From Rikenellaceae bacterium (lineage in GTDB: Bacteria > Bacteroidota > Bacteroidia > Bacteroidales > UBA932): 10,465 nt of DNA. Positions 1-7,608 of this stretch are shown here, piece after piece. The stretch's first letter is position 1; each line of letters starts with the position of its first letter. The notes beneath the pieces were generated by a model. It ran no database searches and was not told where the DNA came from. It worked only from the letters and a program-made list of their open reading frames with translations. The stretch is from positions 3,036 through 13,500 of the forward strand of contig DOSU01000051.1 in assembly GCA_003513895.1 (NCBI GenBank). Direction: 5' to 3'. A program made the translations under genes and the position numbers.

Positions 1-980
1 GGACATGCATAAATTGCAAGCACAGAGTTAAGAGCTGTTTTGGCATCAATTACCTTTGCAGGTGTTTCACAAGATTCAAATGTCATATTTATATTCGGTT
101 CCTGAGCTGCTAGTTCAAACTTCATCTCGGCCAAATGTTTTTCAACGATCTTTTTTGCAACTCCTTCGTTGCTTTTTGATATCGCAATTACTGCGAATCC
201 TTCTCTTGGAATTGCATTTCGAAGGCTTCCGCCTTCAAACGAGGCAATTCTTGCACCGGCTTCTTTTATGAGAGGAAGAAGAACTCTTACAAGAGCCTTG
301 TTTGCGTTACCTCTGCCAAGTATAATGTCCATTCCCGAGTGGCCGCCTTTTAGTCCTGTAATTGAAAGTTTGTAGCCAGACATTCCGGCAGGAACATTCT
401 CTTCGCTGTAAGTAAATGTAGCTGTAGCGTCAAGTCCTCCTGCACATCCTACATAAAGTTCGCCTTCATCTTCCGAGTCCAGGTTAATAAGAATATCACC
501 TTTAAGTATGCCAGGCTTGAGGAGTCTTGCACCTGTCATTCCTGTCTCTTCGTCTATTGTGAAAAGGGCCTCAACAGGACCGTGTACCAGATCTTTTGCT
601 TCAAGAACAGCCATTGCAACTGCAAGACCCATTCCGTTATCGGCACCGAGTGTTGTTCCTGTTGCATATACCCACTCATCTACAATTCGCGGAATAATAG
701 GATCGGTTTCAAAATTATGAACCTTATCGCTGTTTTTCTGAGGCACCATGTCTATGTGGGCCTGAAGGATAATCCCTTTTCTGTTCTCCATCCCGGGAGT
801 TGCCGGTTTACGGATTATTATGTTTCCGATTTCGTCTTTTATAGTTTCAAGACCCAGGTCCCTTCCAAATTTCTCTAAAAACAAAACTGCTTTGCCTTCT
901 TTTTTAGACGGACGTGGGATTTGTGTAAGAGAGTGGAAATTTTTCCAAACTCTGGTTGGTTTTAATTCAGAAATATTCAT
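1..980 (-). CDS. pepD: Aminoacyl-histidine dipeptidase (PepD, peptidase family M20C), C-terminus cut off by window edge
   Basis: Cytosolic two-metal exopeptidase that hydrolyses dipeptides such as Xaa-His, feeding amino-acid recycling. The reading frame is open from ATG at 980 to the window edge, giving 326 codons of a family usually near 485 residues, so about the last third is missing. The N-terminus (VWKNFH..IPRPSKKEGK) is typical. Visible active-site elements are QAHIDMVPQ with His75 and Asp77, LGADNGMG with bridging Asp114, DEETG with catalytic Glu144 and metal ligand Glu145, and NLDSEDEGE with Asp168. These match the known M20 order H, D, D, EE, D; the final His ligand would lie outside the window. 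The GLKGGHSGMD segment near residues 209-218 is also characteristic. It lies 34 bases downstream of the DUF4831 gene on the same strand and is probably co-transcribed. Small plus-strand frames inside it are shadows. Confidence 0.95.
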   Translation of the reverse strand, partial: MNISELKPTRVWKNFHSLTQIPRPSKKEGKAVLFLEKFGRDLGLETIKDEIGNIIIRKPATPGMENRKGIILQAHIDMVPQKNSDKVHNFETDPIIPRIVDEWVYATGTTLGADNGMGLAVAMAVLEAKDLVHGPVEALFTIDEETGMTGARLLKPGILKGDILINLDSEDEGELYVGCAGGLDATATFTYSEENVPAGMSGYKLSITGLKGGHSGMDIILGRGNANKALVRVLLPLIKEAGARIASFEGGSLRNAIPREGFAVIAISKSNEGVAKKIVEKHLAEMKFELAAQEPNINMTFESCETPAKVIDAKTALNSVLAIYAC

Positions 981-1014
981 TGTGAAATTTTTAAAATTTT
1001 ATATGTTTATTTAA

Positions 1015-2088
1015 TTATTTCCCCAGTGCCACATCAATGGGGAAAGAGAGTATACTTCCAAGCTGATATACGGCAACTCTTGTTTGTAAAAGAAGTTTTT
1101 GCCCGTCTGAAACCCTTGCATTCATAATTGCAGGTTTTCTGTAGAGCACTCTGCCTTTTGTTGTAGAGAGATCCATGTTAATTTTCGGAGCATTTACACC
1201 GTCCTGCACAAGTTCCAGAACAACCGGCCTTCCGGCTACATTGTCCGAAGCAAGGAGCCCTTGTGTATCTGAAATACGGAAAGCAATATAAAATTGTTTA
1301 GGATTGTCTGCTTTAGGAACAACATCAAACTCCATCTTTTGAACATCAGATACGCTTTTGCCGGTAAAAAGACTTAGATACTCGGCTTCAAGCCTGTTTA
1401 TCTCGTCAATTGCCGCTCTGAGAGCATCGCCTGTGAATGTTGCATCTGTTTCTCCTGTTATAATCTCCATCCTTTTGTTTCGAAGGCGGAAAATGAGACC
1501 TGCTGTTTCTTCCGCTCTCTTTTCAAGGCTCTTTTCAACTACCTGACTCTGCTGAACGGGAACTCGTTCCAGCCCGCTTACACTTTGAACTGTCTTATAA
1601 AGAGTAGTGTTTACACTCGTAAGATTGGATGTTGAAAGGCTTTTTTCAAATGCCGATTGATCGGCTTTTACTGGAAACCTCATGTTCGCCCCTTTTTTAT
1701 CGTAGGAATCGGACCAAATGATTACGCCCTCACTTATCATCACAAGGAAATTGGCCGAGGCGCTTTTGGAGGTTCCAATATTCAATGCAATATTTGAGCT
1801 GCGATCGGCTTCGGTGTATGGGATCATCTCAACAGATCTGAGGGTATATGTTTCTCCGCTTGATTCGCGTGCCTGAATTCCAAGATATTTCTGAGCAAAT
1901 TTCGCATAAGGGCCGGCTATAAATGATTCATGATCGGCTTCTGCATGAAATCTGAAAGATGTAAGAGGTAATGAATAGACTATCGCACCCTGGGGAACTG
2001 CTTCGTCCGGAGCCAATGCCTGAGAATTTCCGTTAATAAAAACGAAAAGAGAAAGAGCGGTTAATGTAATTTTCAAAAATCTGTTCAT
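1015..2088 (-). CDS. Secreted DUF4831 family protein of unknown function
   Basis: I recognise this as the Bacteroidetes-specific DUF4831 family; no biochemical role is established that I know of. The 357-residue product begins with a Sec signal peptide (basic MNRFLK, hydrophobic residues 7-18, likely cleavage after SQA at residue 24, no lipobox Cys), so it is predicted periplasmic or exported. Family hallmarks are VYSLPLTSFRF near the mature N-terminus, AGPYAKFAQKYLG, the segment IFRLRNKRMEIITGE, and RLEAEYLSLFTGKS. The frame can be extended two codons to a TTG at 2094, but the ATG at 2088 fits better because the signal peptide then starts directly with a basic residue. The gene is divergent from the POT transporter and is followed by pepD on the same strand. 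That pairing may reflect only operon convenience. Confidence 0.88.
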   Translation of the reverse strand: MNRFLKITLTALSLFVFINGNSQALAPDEAVPQGAIVYSLPLTSFRFHAEADHESFIAGPYAKFAQKYLGIQARESSGETYTLRSVEMIPYTEADRSSNIALNIGTSKSASANFLVMISEGVIIWSDSYDKKGANMRFPVKADQSAFEKSLSTSNLTSVNTTLYKTVQSVSGLERVPVQQSQVVEKSLEKRAEETAGLIFRLRNKRMEIITGETDATFTGDALRAAIDEINRLEAEYLSLFTGKSVSDVQKMEFDVVPKADNPKQFYIAFRISDTQGLLASDNVAGRPVVLELVQDGVNAPKINMDLSTTKGRVLYRKPAIMNARVSDGQKLLLQTRVAVYQLGSILSFPIDVALGK

Positions 2089-2123
2089 TGGCAAAAAATT
2101 ATGATTTTAATTTGTACAGCTAA

Positions 2124-2131
2124 CAAAGTTA
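2124..2131 (-). promoter_or_regulatory. Candidate -7 box for the DUF4831-pepD unit
   Basis: Read on the minus strand this is TAACTTTG, an exact match to the Bacteroidetes -7 consensus TAnnTTTG. It would place transcription start about 29 bases before the ATG at 2088. No TTTG or TTG at the expected -33 spacing was found, so the assignment rests on one box and position. Confidence 0.33.
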
Positions 2132-2143
2132 TCCATTTTTTAC

Positions 2144-2151
2144 TATTTTTG
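2144..2151 (+). promoter_or_regulatory. Candidate -7 box for the POT transporter
   Basis: TATTTTTG matches TAnnTTTG exactly and lies 43 bases before the ATG at 2195, giving a leader of roughly 35-40 bases. The nearest upstream TTTG (2111-2114) is 29 bases away, longer than the usual spacer of about 19, so a proper -33 partner is not seen. The region is T-rich and chance matches are possible. Confidence 0.3.
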
Positions 2152-2194
2152 CGTACTTAACAGCATTTTTTTAACTAAAACTATATAAATAATT

Positions 2195-3805
2195 ATGTTT
2201 AAAAACCATCCAAAAGGACTTCTTTCAGCTGCCCTCACAAATATGGGTGAGCGCTTCGGCTTCTACATCATGATGGCAATTCTCACATTGTTCATCTCAT
2301 CCAAGTTTGGTTTGCCGGAAATCACAACAGGATACATCTACTCGGTATTTTATGCTTCAATTTATGTTTTAGCATTAGTTGGAGGCTTGATTGCAGACCG
2401 TACCCGTAATTACAAGCGTACAATTCTCTGGGGGCTTATTCTTATGGCTGTGGGTTATTTTATTATAGCTATTCCTACACCTACACCGGTACCCAGCCTT
2501 CCGCTTTACTTAACTCTAACCTGCGCAGGTTTGCTGGTTATCGCTTTTGGTAACGGACTTTTCAAGGGTAACCTCCAGGCTATCGTAGGCCAAATGTATG
2601 ACAGAAAGGAGTACAAAGACAGGATTGCAAAGGAATTTGGTGTCGACGAAAACGGCAAACCGAAAAGAGACATGAGGGATGCCGGTTACCAGCTTTTCTA
2701 CATGTTCATTAATATTGGCGGTTTCTTTGCTCCGTTTATTGCTATTGCCATAAGAAACTGGTGGTTAAAAACCAATGGGTTTGATTATAACGCCCAGCTT
2801 CCTGAGCTTGCTCACCAGTACATTGGCGATCAGGCTTCTATGAGCGTTGAGCAGTTAAACAGTCTTACCACATACGCTTCACAGGTTACACTGGACGGTT
2901 CTCCGGTTGCAGATCTGACAGTATTTAGCAATCAATACCTGGATGTTTTCAACAAAGGATTCCACTTTGCCTTTATTGCAACAATAATTGCTCTTTTCAT
3001 TTCGATTATTATTTTCCTGATTAACAAGAATCAGTTTCCGGATCCTGCTGCCACAAAGGCAAAGAGCAAGGACAGTAAAAGTATCTCCAAAGAGGAGATT
3101 ACAATGGCTGCTTCTGAAATCAGGCAAAGGATTTACGCACTCTTTGCAGTATTTGGAGTTGTTATCTTCTTCTGGTTCTCTTTCCACCAGAACGGTTACT
3201 CGTTAACATACTTTGCCAGAGACTATATTAACCTTGATATAATCAATATTGATTTAGGATTTACTTCTATCAAGGGTGCTGAAATCTTCCAGTCCGTTAA
3301 CCCATTTTTTGTAGTTGTTCTTACACCAGTAATTATGTGGCTGTTCGGTACAATGAGAAGAAAAGGAAATGAGCCGTCAACTCCAAGAAAGATTGGTATG
3401 GGTATGGGTATAGCTGCTCTCGCATATGTCTTTATGCTTATAGTTTCTTTGGCCCTTCCTGACAAATCTGCATTAACAGGGATGACTTCCGGTGATCTCG
3501 ATGTTATGAAACTTACTCCTTGGGTTATGGTTGGGATGTACTTCATACTCACCGTTGCCGAGTTGTTTATTTCGCCTTTAGGACTTTCATTCGTTTCTAA
3601 AGTAGCTCCTCCACACCTGCAAGGTCTTATGCAAGGTGCCTGGCTTGCTGCAACTGCAGTAGGTAACCTGCTACTTTTCATCGGTGGAATTCTTTATACA
3701 TCAGTTCCTCTTTGGGCTTGCTGGATGGTATTTGCTGTCGCCTGCTCTCTCTCGATGCTGGTGATGCTCTCGATGGTCAAGTGGCTTGAAAGGGTTGCAA
3801 AATAG
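2195..3805 (+). CDS. POT-family (PTR2) proton-coupled oligopeptide transporter
   Basis: Inner-membrane major-facilitator protein predicted to import di- and tripeptides with protons. The 536-residue product is strongly hydrophobic throughout, with about 12-14 predicted membrane helices and a longer soluble or loop section around residues 190-250 and 280-308. Family motifs are NMGERFGFY at 16-24 (the ExxER region), RTRNYKRT after helix 2, GNGLFKGNLQ with Lys124, the PTR2 signature FYMFINIGGFFAP at 168-180, and AELFISPLGLSFVSKVAPPHLQG with Glu456. The first acidic residue of ExxER is Asn16 here, which I believe is common in Bacteroidetes members. Length fits the family. It has its own terminator and starts divergently from the DUF4831-pepD unit. 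A dipeptidase gene two loci away makes peptide uptake and hydrolysis a coherent theme. The exact substrate cannot be read from the sequence. Confidence 0.92.
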   Translation: MFKNHPKGLLSAALTNMGERFGFYIMMAILTLFISSKFGLPEITTGYIYSVFYASIYVLALVGGLIADRTRNYKRTILWGLILMAVGYFIIAIPTPTPVPSLPLYLTLTCAGLLVIAFGNGLFKGNLQAIVGQMYDRKEYKDRIAKEFGVDENGKPKRDMRDAGYQLFYMFINIGGFFAPFIAIAIRNWWLKTNGFDYNAQLPELAHQYIGDQASMSVEQLNSLTTYASQVTLDGSPVADLTVFSNQYLDVFNKGFHFAFIATIIALFISIIIFLINKNQFPDPAATKAKSKDSKSISKEEITMAASEIRQRIYALFAVFGVVIFFWFSFHQNGYSLTYFARDYINLDIINIDLGFTSIKGAEIFQSVNPFFVVVLTPVIMWLFGTMRRKGNEPSTPRKIGMGMGIAALAYVFMLIVSLALPDKSALTGMTSGDLDVMKLTPWVMVGMYFILTVAELFISPLGLSFVSKVAPPHLQGLMQGAWLAATAVGNLLLFIGGILYTSVPLWACWMVFAVACSLSMLVMLSMVKWLERVAK

Positions 3806-3829
3806 ACTAATTGTTTTTTAAGTGAAATG

Positions 3830-3863
3830 CTGCCGCAGTCAATCCGATTGCGGCAGTTTTTTT
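3830..3863 (+). terminator. Intrinsic terminator after the POT transporter
   Basis: CTGCCGCAGTC (3830-3840) pairs with GATTGCGGCAG (3846-3856) to form an 11-bp stem with one G-T wobble and a 5-base AATCC loop, followed directly by seven T residues. It lies 25 bases after the POT stop codon and before the HAD gene, so it should separate the two transcription units. Confidence 0.9.
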
Positions 3864-3864
3864 A

Positions 3865-3872
3865 TAGCTTTG
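3865..3872 (+). promoter_or_regulatory. Candidate -7 box for the HAD-nitroreductase unit
   Basis: TAGCTTTG matches TAnnTTTG exactly and begins two bases after the T-tract of the preceding terminator. The ATG of the HAD gene is 21 bases downstream of the box, implying a very short leader. No clear -33 TTTG is seen; any -33 element would have to lie within the terminator stem. Confidence 0.38.
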
Positions 3873-3893
3873 TCTTGTAATTAAATTAATTAA

Positions 3894-4583
3894 ATGCTCG
3901 ACAACAATATCAAATTAATAGCCTTCGATGCCGATGACACTCTGTGGATAAATGAATATCACTACCGAAGGGCAGAAGAGAGATTTGGCAGGCTTATGGA
4001 GAGATTCATTTCGCCGGAGAAAGCCAATGAAATTCTTTTAAGAGTTGAAAAAGATAACCTTCCATTACTTGGATATGGTTCCAAACCTTTCATAATTTCT
4101 CTGATTGAGTGCGGTATTGAAATTAGCGGCGGCACACTTTCCAATGCAGAAATCACCGAACTTATTTCAATAGGCAAAGATACTATAGGTCGTCCCATTG
4201 AGCTTCTTCCCGAAGTTGAAAATGTGTTGAAAGCACTTGCCGGCAGGTACCCGCTCATTCTTGCCACCAAGGGAGATCTTAAAGAGCAGGAATCAAAAAT
4301 TGAGCGCTCCGGAATTGATAAGTATTTTTCTCATATTGAGATAATGAGCGAGAAGCACAGGGATAATTACATGAAGATTATCCGGATGCACAACATTGAA
4401 CCCGAAAACTTTCTGATGATTGGGAACTCTTTTAAATCGGACATCCTGCCTGTTCTCGAGATTGGCGGTAATGCCATATACATTCCTGCCGAAGTTACCT
4501 GGGCGCATGAAATTATTGAGGAAAGCGAACATCCCAGATTAAAAAAGGCAGACAAACTTTCAGTTGCCTTGTTTGGACTATAG
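3894..4583 (+). CDS. HAD-superfamily hydrolase (phosphatase-like)
   Basis: Cytosolic haloacid dehalogenase-fold enzyme, most likely a small-molecule phosphatase. All four HAD motifs are visible in 229 residues: motif I FDADDT with nucleophile Asp12 and general acid Asp14, motif II ending in Thr125 (LILATKGD), motif III Lys154 or Lys161, and motif IV MIGNSFKSD with Asp183. Between motifs I and II there is a helical cap of about 90 residues, as in the YjjG and phosphoglycolate-phosphatase-like subgroup. The motif IV start is GN rather than the more common GD. The substrate cannot be assigned. The nitroreductase gene starts 25 bases after its stop and probably shares the transcript. Confidence 0.9.
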   Translation: MLDNNIKLIAFDADDTLWINEYHYRRAEERFGRLMERFISPEKANEILLRVEKDNLPLLGYGSKPFIISLIECGIEISGGTLSNAEITELISIGKDTIGRPIELLPEVENVLKALAGRYPLILATKGDLKEQESKIERSGIDKYFSHIEIMSEKHRDNYMKIIRMHNIEPENFLMIGNSFKSDILPVLEIGGNAIYIPAEVTWAHEIIEESEHPRLKKADKLSVALFGL

Positions 4584-4608
4584 AAACTAATAAAAAATTG
4601 AGAATACA

Positions 4609-5178
4609 ATGATACCTTTCAGACAAAACCGAAGCTACAGACGATTTATTGAGAATGAGACAATTTCAACCGAACAGCTTAAAATGATGGTAGAAGCAGC
4701 CAGGTTCTCCCCCTCTTCGCGAAATGTACAACCTATAAAGTTCTACATTAACGGAAACAAAGCTATGAACGACAAGATATTTCCAAATCTCGGATGGGCA
4801 GGATATCTTAAGGAGTGGGACGGCCCGGCGGAAGGTGAAAGACCATCGGCATATATCATTCTGTTGCACGACACAGGCATCTCTCAGGGTTATTCGTGTG
4901 ACAACGGCATTTTTGCACAAAGCATTTTACTTCAGGCCGTGGAACTCGGATTTGGCGGATGCATGATAGCATCATTTAAGAAGGATGGTATTGCACAACT
5001 GCTTAAATTGCCGGAAAGTCTTGTTCCGATATTGGTAATTGCACTGGGCAAGCCAAAAGAGGTTGTAATTATTGATGATATCAAAGATGGTGATGTAAAA
5101 TACTGGCGCGACGACCTGCAGAATCATCATGTGCCTAAGCGCACCCTGGATGAACTCCTTTATACTCCTGATAAATAG
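4609..5178 (+). CDS. Nitroreductase-family FMN-dependent oxidoreductase
   Basis: Predicted cytosolic NAD(P)H-dependent flavoenzyme of the nitroreductase superfamily, 189 residues, usual for the short form. The N-terminal FMN phosphate-binding motif is RSYRRF at residues 8-13, followed by the conserved helix and PSSRNVQP at 35-42, which contacts the flavin. GFGGCMI at 114-120 is the second flavin-contacting loop. The last 25 residues carry the common YWRDD and ELL tail motifs. No ferredoxin domain is fused, unlike some Bacteroidetes relatives. It follows the HAD gene by 25 bases and ends 8 bases from the converging wtpA stop, with no obvious hairpin terminator between them. The physiological substrate is unknown; family members reduce nitro compounds, quinones or flavins. 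Confidence 0.92.
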   Translation: MIPFRQNRSYRRFIENETISTEQLKMMVEAARFSPSSRNVQPIKFYINGNKAMNDKIFPNLGWAGYLKEWDGPAEGERPSAYIILLHDTGISQGYSCDNGIFAQSILLQAVELGFGGCMIASFKKDGIAQLLKLPESLVPILVIALGKPKEVVIIDDIKDGDVKYWRDDLQNHHVPKRTLDELLYTPDK

Positions 5179-5186
5179 ATAATTAG

Positions 5187-6155
5187 TTAGTTGTCGTATA
5201 CCGGAGCCTGCCCCATTTCACTGAGTATCTTCCGGCCACCCTCTTCCGTCAGAAGAAATTCCACAAAAGCTTCGGCGGCTTTCCTGTTTGGTGAATTCCG
5301 GAGAATGGTGAGCCCATAAACCATTGCCTCTCCCTTCATTATCATTGTTTCTCCCGGCTTTGCACCTCTCACTGTGGTCTCAACCAGGCTATAATAGTCA
5401 TTGAGCAGCGGATCTGAAAGGTTGATTTTTGCCGGCAGTTCAAGATATTTCAGTTTGTGCTGGACAGCAACCGATTTGTACAGAAATATATAATCCACCG
5501 ATTTTGTATCGAGAAGAGCGAGAAGGTCCACCTCTTTTGGCCGAATAAACCTATTGTCTTTGTTAAGCAGATTTTCAGGAAATTTATTGATTGCCTGTTT
5601 GATGTTTTCCGTTAGTGTTCCGGCTTTAATTTCTGCTTCAAACTCTTTCTTTGCGAGATTAAGCGAAAGAAGTGTTCTGTATCCGCATGGGTCCGAATTT
5701 GGATCGGCCCTGCCCACTATTACATCTTTACGGAGAAGAACCGATGCCCAGTTTGAAGTATCAATTTCCGACGCATACTTTGAGCTCTCTGTGTATACAA
5801 TTGCCATTTCATTTGAGGCAAACTTTATAGTTTTATCGGCATATTCCGGAACAAGTAAATTATCAATTACAGAATAGTCTGCTGAGGCCATAATGTCGCA
5901 ATCCCTGCCGAGTTCGGTAATTTTTCTTGCTGCATCAATACTTCCGGAAGCTTCTGCCAGTACTTTTACATTCGGGTGAATGCGCATAAATGTGTCGGCA
6001 ATTGCTTTAAATGGCATTGAGAGAGAACCTGCGTGAAAGATTATCAGATCCCCTGATAGTCCTCCGGTATCGGTTTTCTTTTTGCTTTCAAACCTGCATG
6101 AAACAGCAAGTAATGAAACCGATAAAACCAATGTTCCGATTATAAAATTTTTCAT
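5187..6155 (-). CDS. wtpA: Tungstate/molybdate ABC-transporter substrate-binding lipoprotein (WtpA-type)
   Basis: Envelope lipoprotein predicted to bind tungstate and/or molybdate for ABC import. The signal peptide ends in the lipobox LAVSC with lipidated Cys20. The mature 322-residue protein follows the WtpA/archaeal ModA pattern: HAGSLSMPF (41-49) and EASGSIDAARKITELG (68-83) carry the Ser residues that contact the oxyanion, CDIMASADY (86-94) follows, then DPNSDPCGYR (151-160), RPKEVDL (205-211), DYIFLYKSVAVQH (221-233), and LLTEEGGRKI near the end. In archaeal homologues an Asp and a Glu add to the metal coordination; the segments around 151-155 and Glu208 are the likely sources here. Its ATG shares one base with the stop codon of the ModE-like gene (TAATG), so the two are translationally linked. 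No WtpB permease or WtpC ATPase gene follows; the next gene is convergent. Whether W or Mo is preferred cannot be read directly. Confidence 0.9.
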   Translation of the reverse strand: MKNFIIGTLVLSVSLLAVSCRFESKKKTDTGGLSGDLIIFHAGSLSMPFKAIADTFMRIHPNVKVLAEASGSIDAARKITELGRDCDIMASADYSVIDNLLVPEYADKTIKFASNEMAIVYTESSKYASEIDTSNWASVLLRKDVIVGRADPNSDPCGYRTLLSLNLAKKEFEAEIKAGTLTENIKQAINKFPENLLNKDNRFIRPKEVDLLALLDTKSVDYIFLYKSVAVQHKLKYLELPAKINLSDPLLNDYYSLVETTVRGAKPGETMIMKGEAMVYGLTILRNSPNRKAAEAFVEFLLTEEGGRKILSEMGQAPVYDN

Positions 6156-6535
6156 TATTCATCGTTTAGTTTGTGGAAGAATTTTTTAACATTCTCTTTG
6201 ATGAGAGAGTCCATCTCTGCACGAAGGCTCATATAGGCATCCAGCAGTCTCCGGCCATCGGAAGAAAGTGTTGTATTTCCGCCGTCTTTGCCGCCTCTTC
6301 TGGTTTCTACCAGCGAAAAACCGAGTTCCTTTTCGCAATTCCGGATTCTGTCCCACGCCTTTCTATAGCTCATGCCAAGAGATTCAGAGGCATAATTGAA
6401 GGATTCTCCCTCGTCAATTTTCTTTAGCAGCATGAAATGTTCATGTCCCAGAATTTCTCCGTCACCTCTTTTTGTGAGCCAGAGGCGATAGTCAAGGAAT
6501 ATGTCGTAATACTTCGATCCCTTATTTCCCGCCAT
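6155..6535 (-). CDS. ModE-like winged-helix transcriptional regulator, DNA-binding domain only
   Basis: Cytosolic DNA-binding protein related to the N-terminal domain of ModE, the molybdate-responsive regulator (LysR-type helix-turn-helix). In 126 residues the helix-turn-helix spans roughly 46-68 (YASESLGMSYRKAWDRIRNCEKELG), and the wing carries RRGGKDGGNTTLSSDG at 79-94, the classic ModE-family signature. A C-terminal helix (98-122) suits dimerisation. The C-terminal molbindin/TOBE domains that bind molybdate in E. coli ModE are absent, so metal sensing by this protein alone is not shown; one-domain forms are common. It sits between the SUOX-like lipoprotein (9-base gap) and wtpA (1-base overlap), a context that supports control of metal uptake. 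Its target sites are unknown. Confidence 0.88.
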   Translation of the reverse strand: MAGNKGSKYYDIFLDYRLWLTKRGDGEILGHEHFMLLKKIDEGESFNYASESLGMSYRKAWDRIRNCEKELGFSLVETRRGGKDGGNTTLSSDGRRLLDAYMSLRAEMDSLIKENVKKFFHKLNDE

Positions 6536-6544
6536 TTCTTTATC

Positions 6545-7600
6545 TTAATACAGTGATATTTTGCTCACTCCCTTAATTGCCCTGTCGGCAAACATGTCAC
6601 ATCCTGCAAAAAGAGAGAAGCTCTCCCTGCCTTTTTCTTTACCGCTGCCGTACATAAGAAGCGGTTCTCTGTAGTCATTTCTGTTGATTAACTCCGAAAG
6701 TGAGAAGGATGCCCTGTATCCGTCCACGGCCTCAATGCAAACAAGACCCTCTCTGAGAGATTTTTCGTCCGAAGGATAATATATTGAAAGTATGCCGTTT
6801 ATGGCTACTCCTGAAAACTCTTTTTCTCCTCTGTATCCCATTCCGTGACCATAGAAGATTGTCTTCTGAGTTACAACAGGCAGCTCTGCAGGAAGAGTTT
6901 CAAGTTGCCCGGGTATGCTGTCACCTTTGGCTATAAGAAGATTATCGGCATAAAATTTTGCAGGGTCTCTGTTCACCTTAAAATTCCCGTTTAATGATTT
7001 TATTACGATTTTAGTGGGATTAAGGATATTTCTAACGGTGAGTCTGTCCGACCCGACAACCAGACGAGACTCCTTTCCCACGCTCCAGAGCTCTCCTGTC
7101 TTTCCGGGAATTACCCTTGTTACGGTTTTTGCTATTATTATATTATATACATCTGCAGAATAGAAAAGCTCACCCCAGCTGAATGTCGCATATTCTCCTT
7201 TTTCGTTCCACACTTCAACATATAAGTCAACCGGAGGATAGAAATCCTCCTTGCTATTTTTATTAATTTTTACAGAACTTAATATATCGCATAATGCATA
7301 GCCGTCATAACGGAAAGCACCCTCAAAACGAACGGTGTCGCCACTCATAACTGCATCACGGGACGTAACAGAGTGCCACGGAAGATTTTTAAGAGAAACG
7401 ACCTGCTCCCCTTCTACTTCTCCTGAGATTAATATTTTATCAAGAGTATTCAGTTTAGTTGCTGCTTCCTGATTGAAAAAGTTATTAGCTCCCGATTCCC
7501 AGACAATTGTTGAACCGCTGAACCCATCTATATGCAAATATTTGCAACTCGTGAGGGTAAAAAAAAGTGCAAAAAGCACTAAAACCGATTTGTTTCTCAT
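6545..7600 (-). CDS. Lipoprotein with two SUOX (molybdopterin-oxidoreductase)-like modules
   Basis: First gene of the operon with the ModE-like regulator and wtpA. A lipoprotein signal peptide ends in LTSC, so Cys19 is probably lipidated. I see two related halves. Residues 92-202 contain FEGAFRYDGYALCDIL, a DLYVEVWNEKGEYATFSWGEL strand-helix section and a basic stretch ending KIVIKSL. Residues 257-351 contain FSGVAINGIL, IEAVDGYRASFSLSEL, EPLLMY and IKGVSKISL. Both follow the pattern of the oxidoreductase molybdopterin-binding (SUOX/YedY) fold: an L..IL helix, then V...DGY..xfs..EL, then a final VK.I strand. The Cys that ligates Mo in catalytic members is not evident (Cys104, Cys288 and Cys334 are in the wrong sequence context), and there is no Tat motif. 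It is therefore probably not a classical enzyme. Metal, pterin or protein binding at the cell surface or periplasm is an inference from its neighbours. Confidence 0.7.
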   Translation of the reverse strand: MRNKSVLVLFALFFTLTSCKYLHIDGFSGSTIVWESGANNFFNQEAATKLNTLDKILISGEVEGEQVVSLKNLPWHSVTSRDAVMSGDTVRFEGAFRYDGYALCDILSSVKINKNSKEDFYPPVDLYVEVWNEKGEYATFSWGELFYSADVYNIIIAKTVTRVIPGKTGELWSVGKESRLVVGSDRLTVRNILNPTKIVIKSLNGNFKVNRDPAKFYADNLLIAKGDSIPGQLETLPAELPVVTQKTIFYGHGMGYRGEKEFSGVAINGILSIYYPSDEKSLREGLVCIEAVDGYRASFSLSELINRNDYREPLLMYGSGKEKGRESFSLFAGCDMFADRAIKGVSKISLY

Positions 7601-7608
7601 AAATTTAG

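Noticed and set aside
582..878. 98-codon plus-strand frame and its overlapping neighbours between 56 and 1014
   Set aside because: The minus strand carries an uninterrupted PepD frame with all expected N-terminal active-site residues across this stretch.
2089..2094. Upstream TTG start for the DUF4831 protein, adding two residues
   Set aside because: The ATG at 2088 gives a standard signal peptide beginning with Met-Asn-Arg, and alternative TTG starts are less common.
3223..3681. 152-codon open frame on the minus strand
   Set aside because: It lies wholly within the POT transporter gene, and its product has no recognisable family pattern.
5179..5186. Possible terminator between the converging nitroreductase and wtpA genes
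   Set aside because: Only 8 bases separate the stop codons, and no stem-loop with a T-tract could be found around them.
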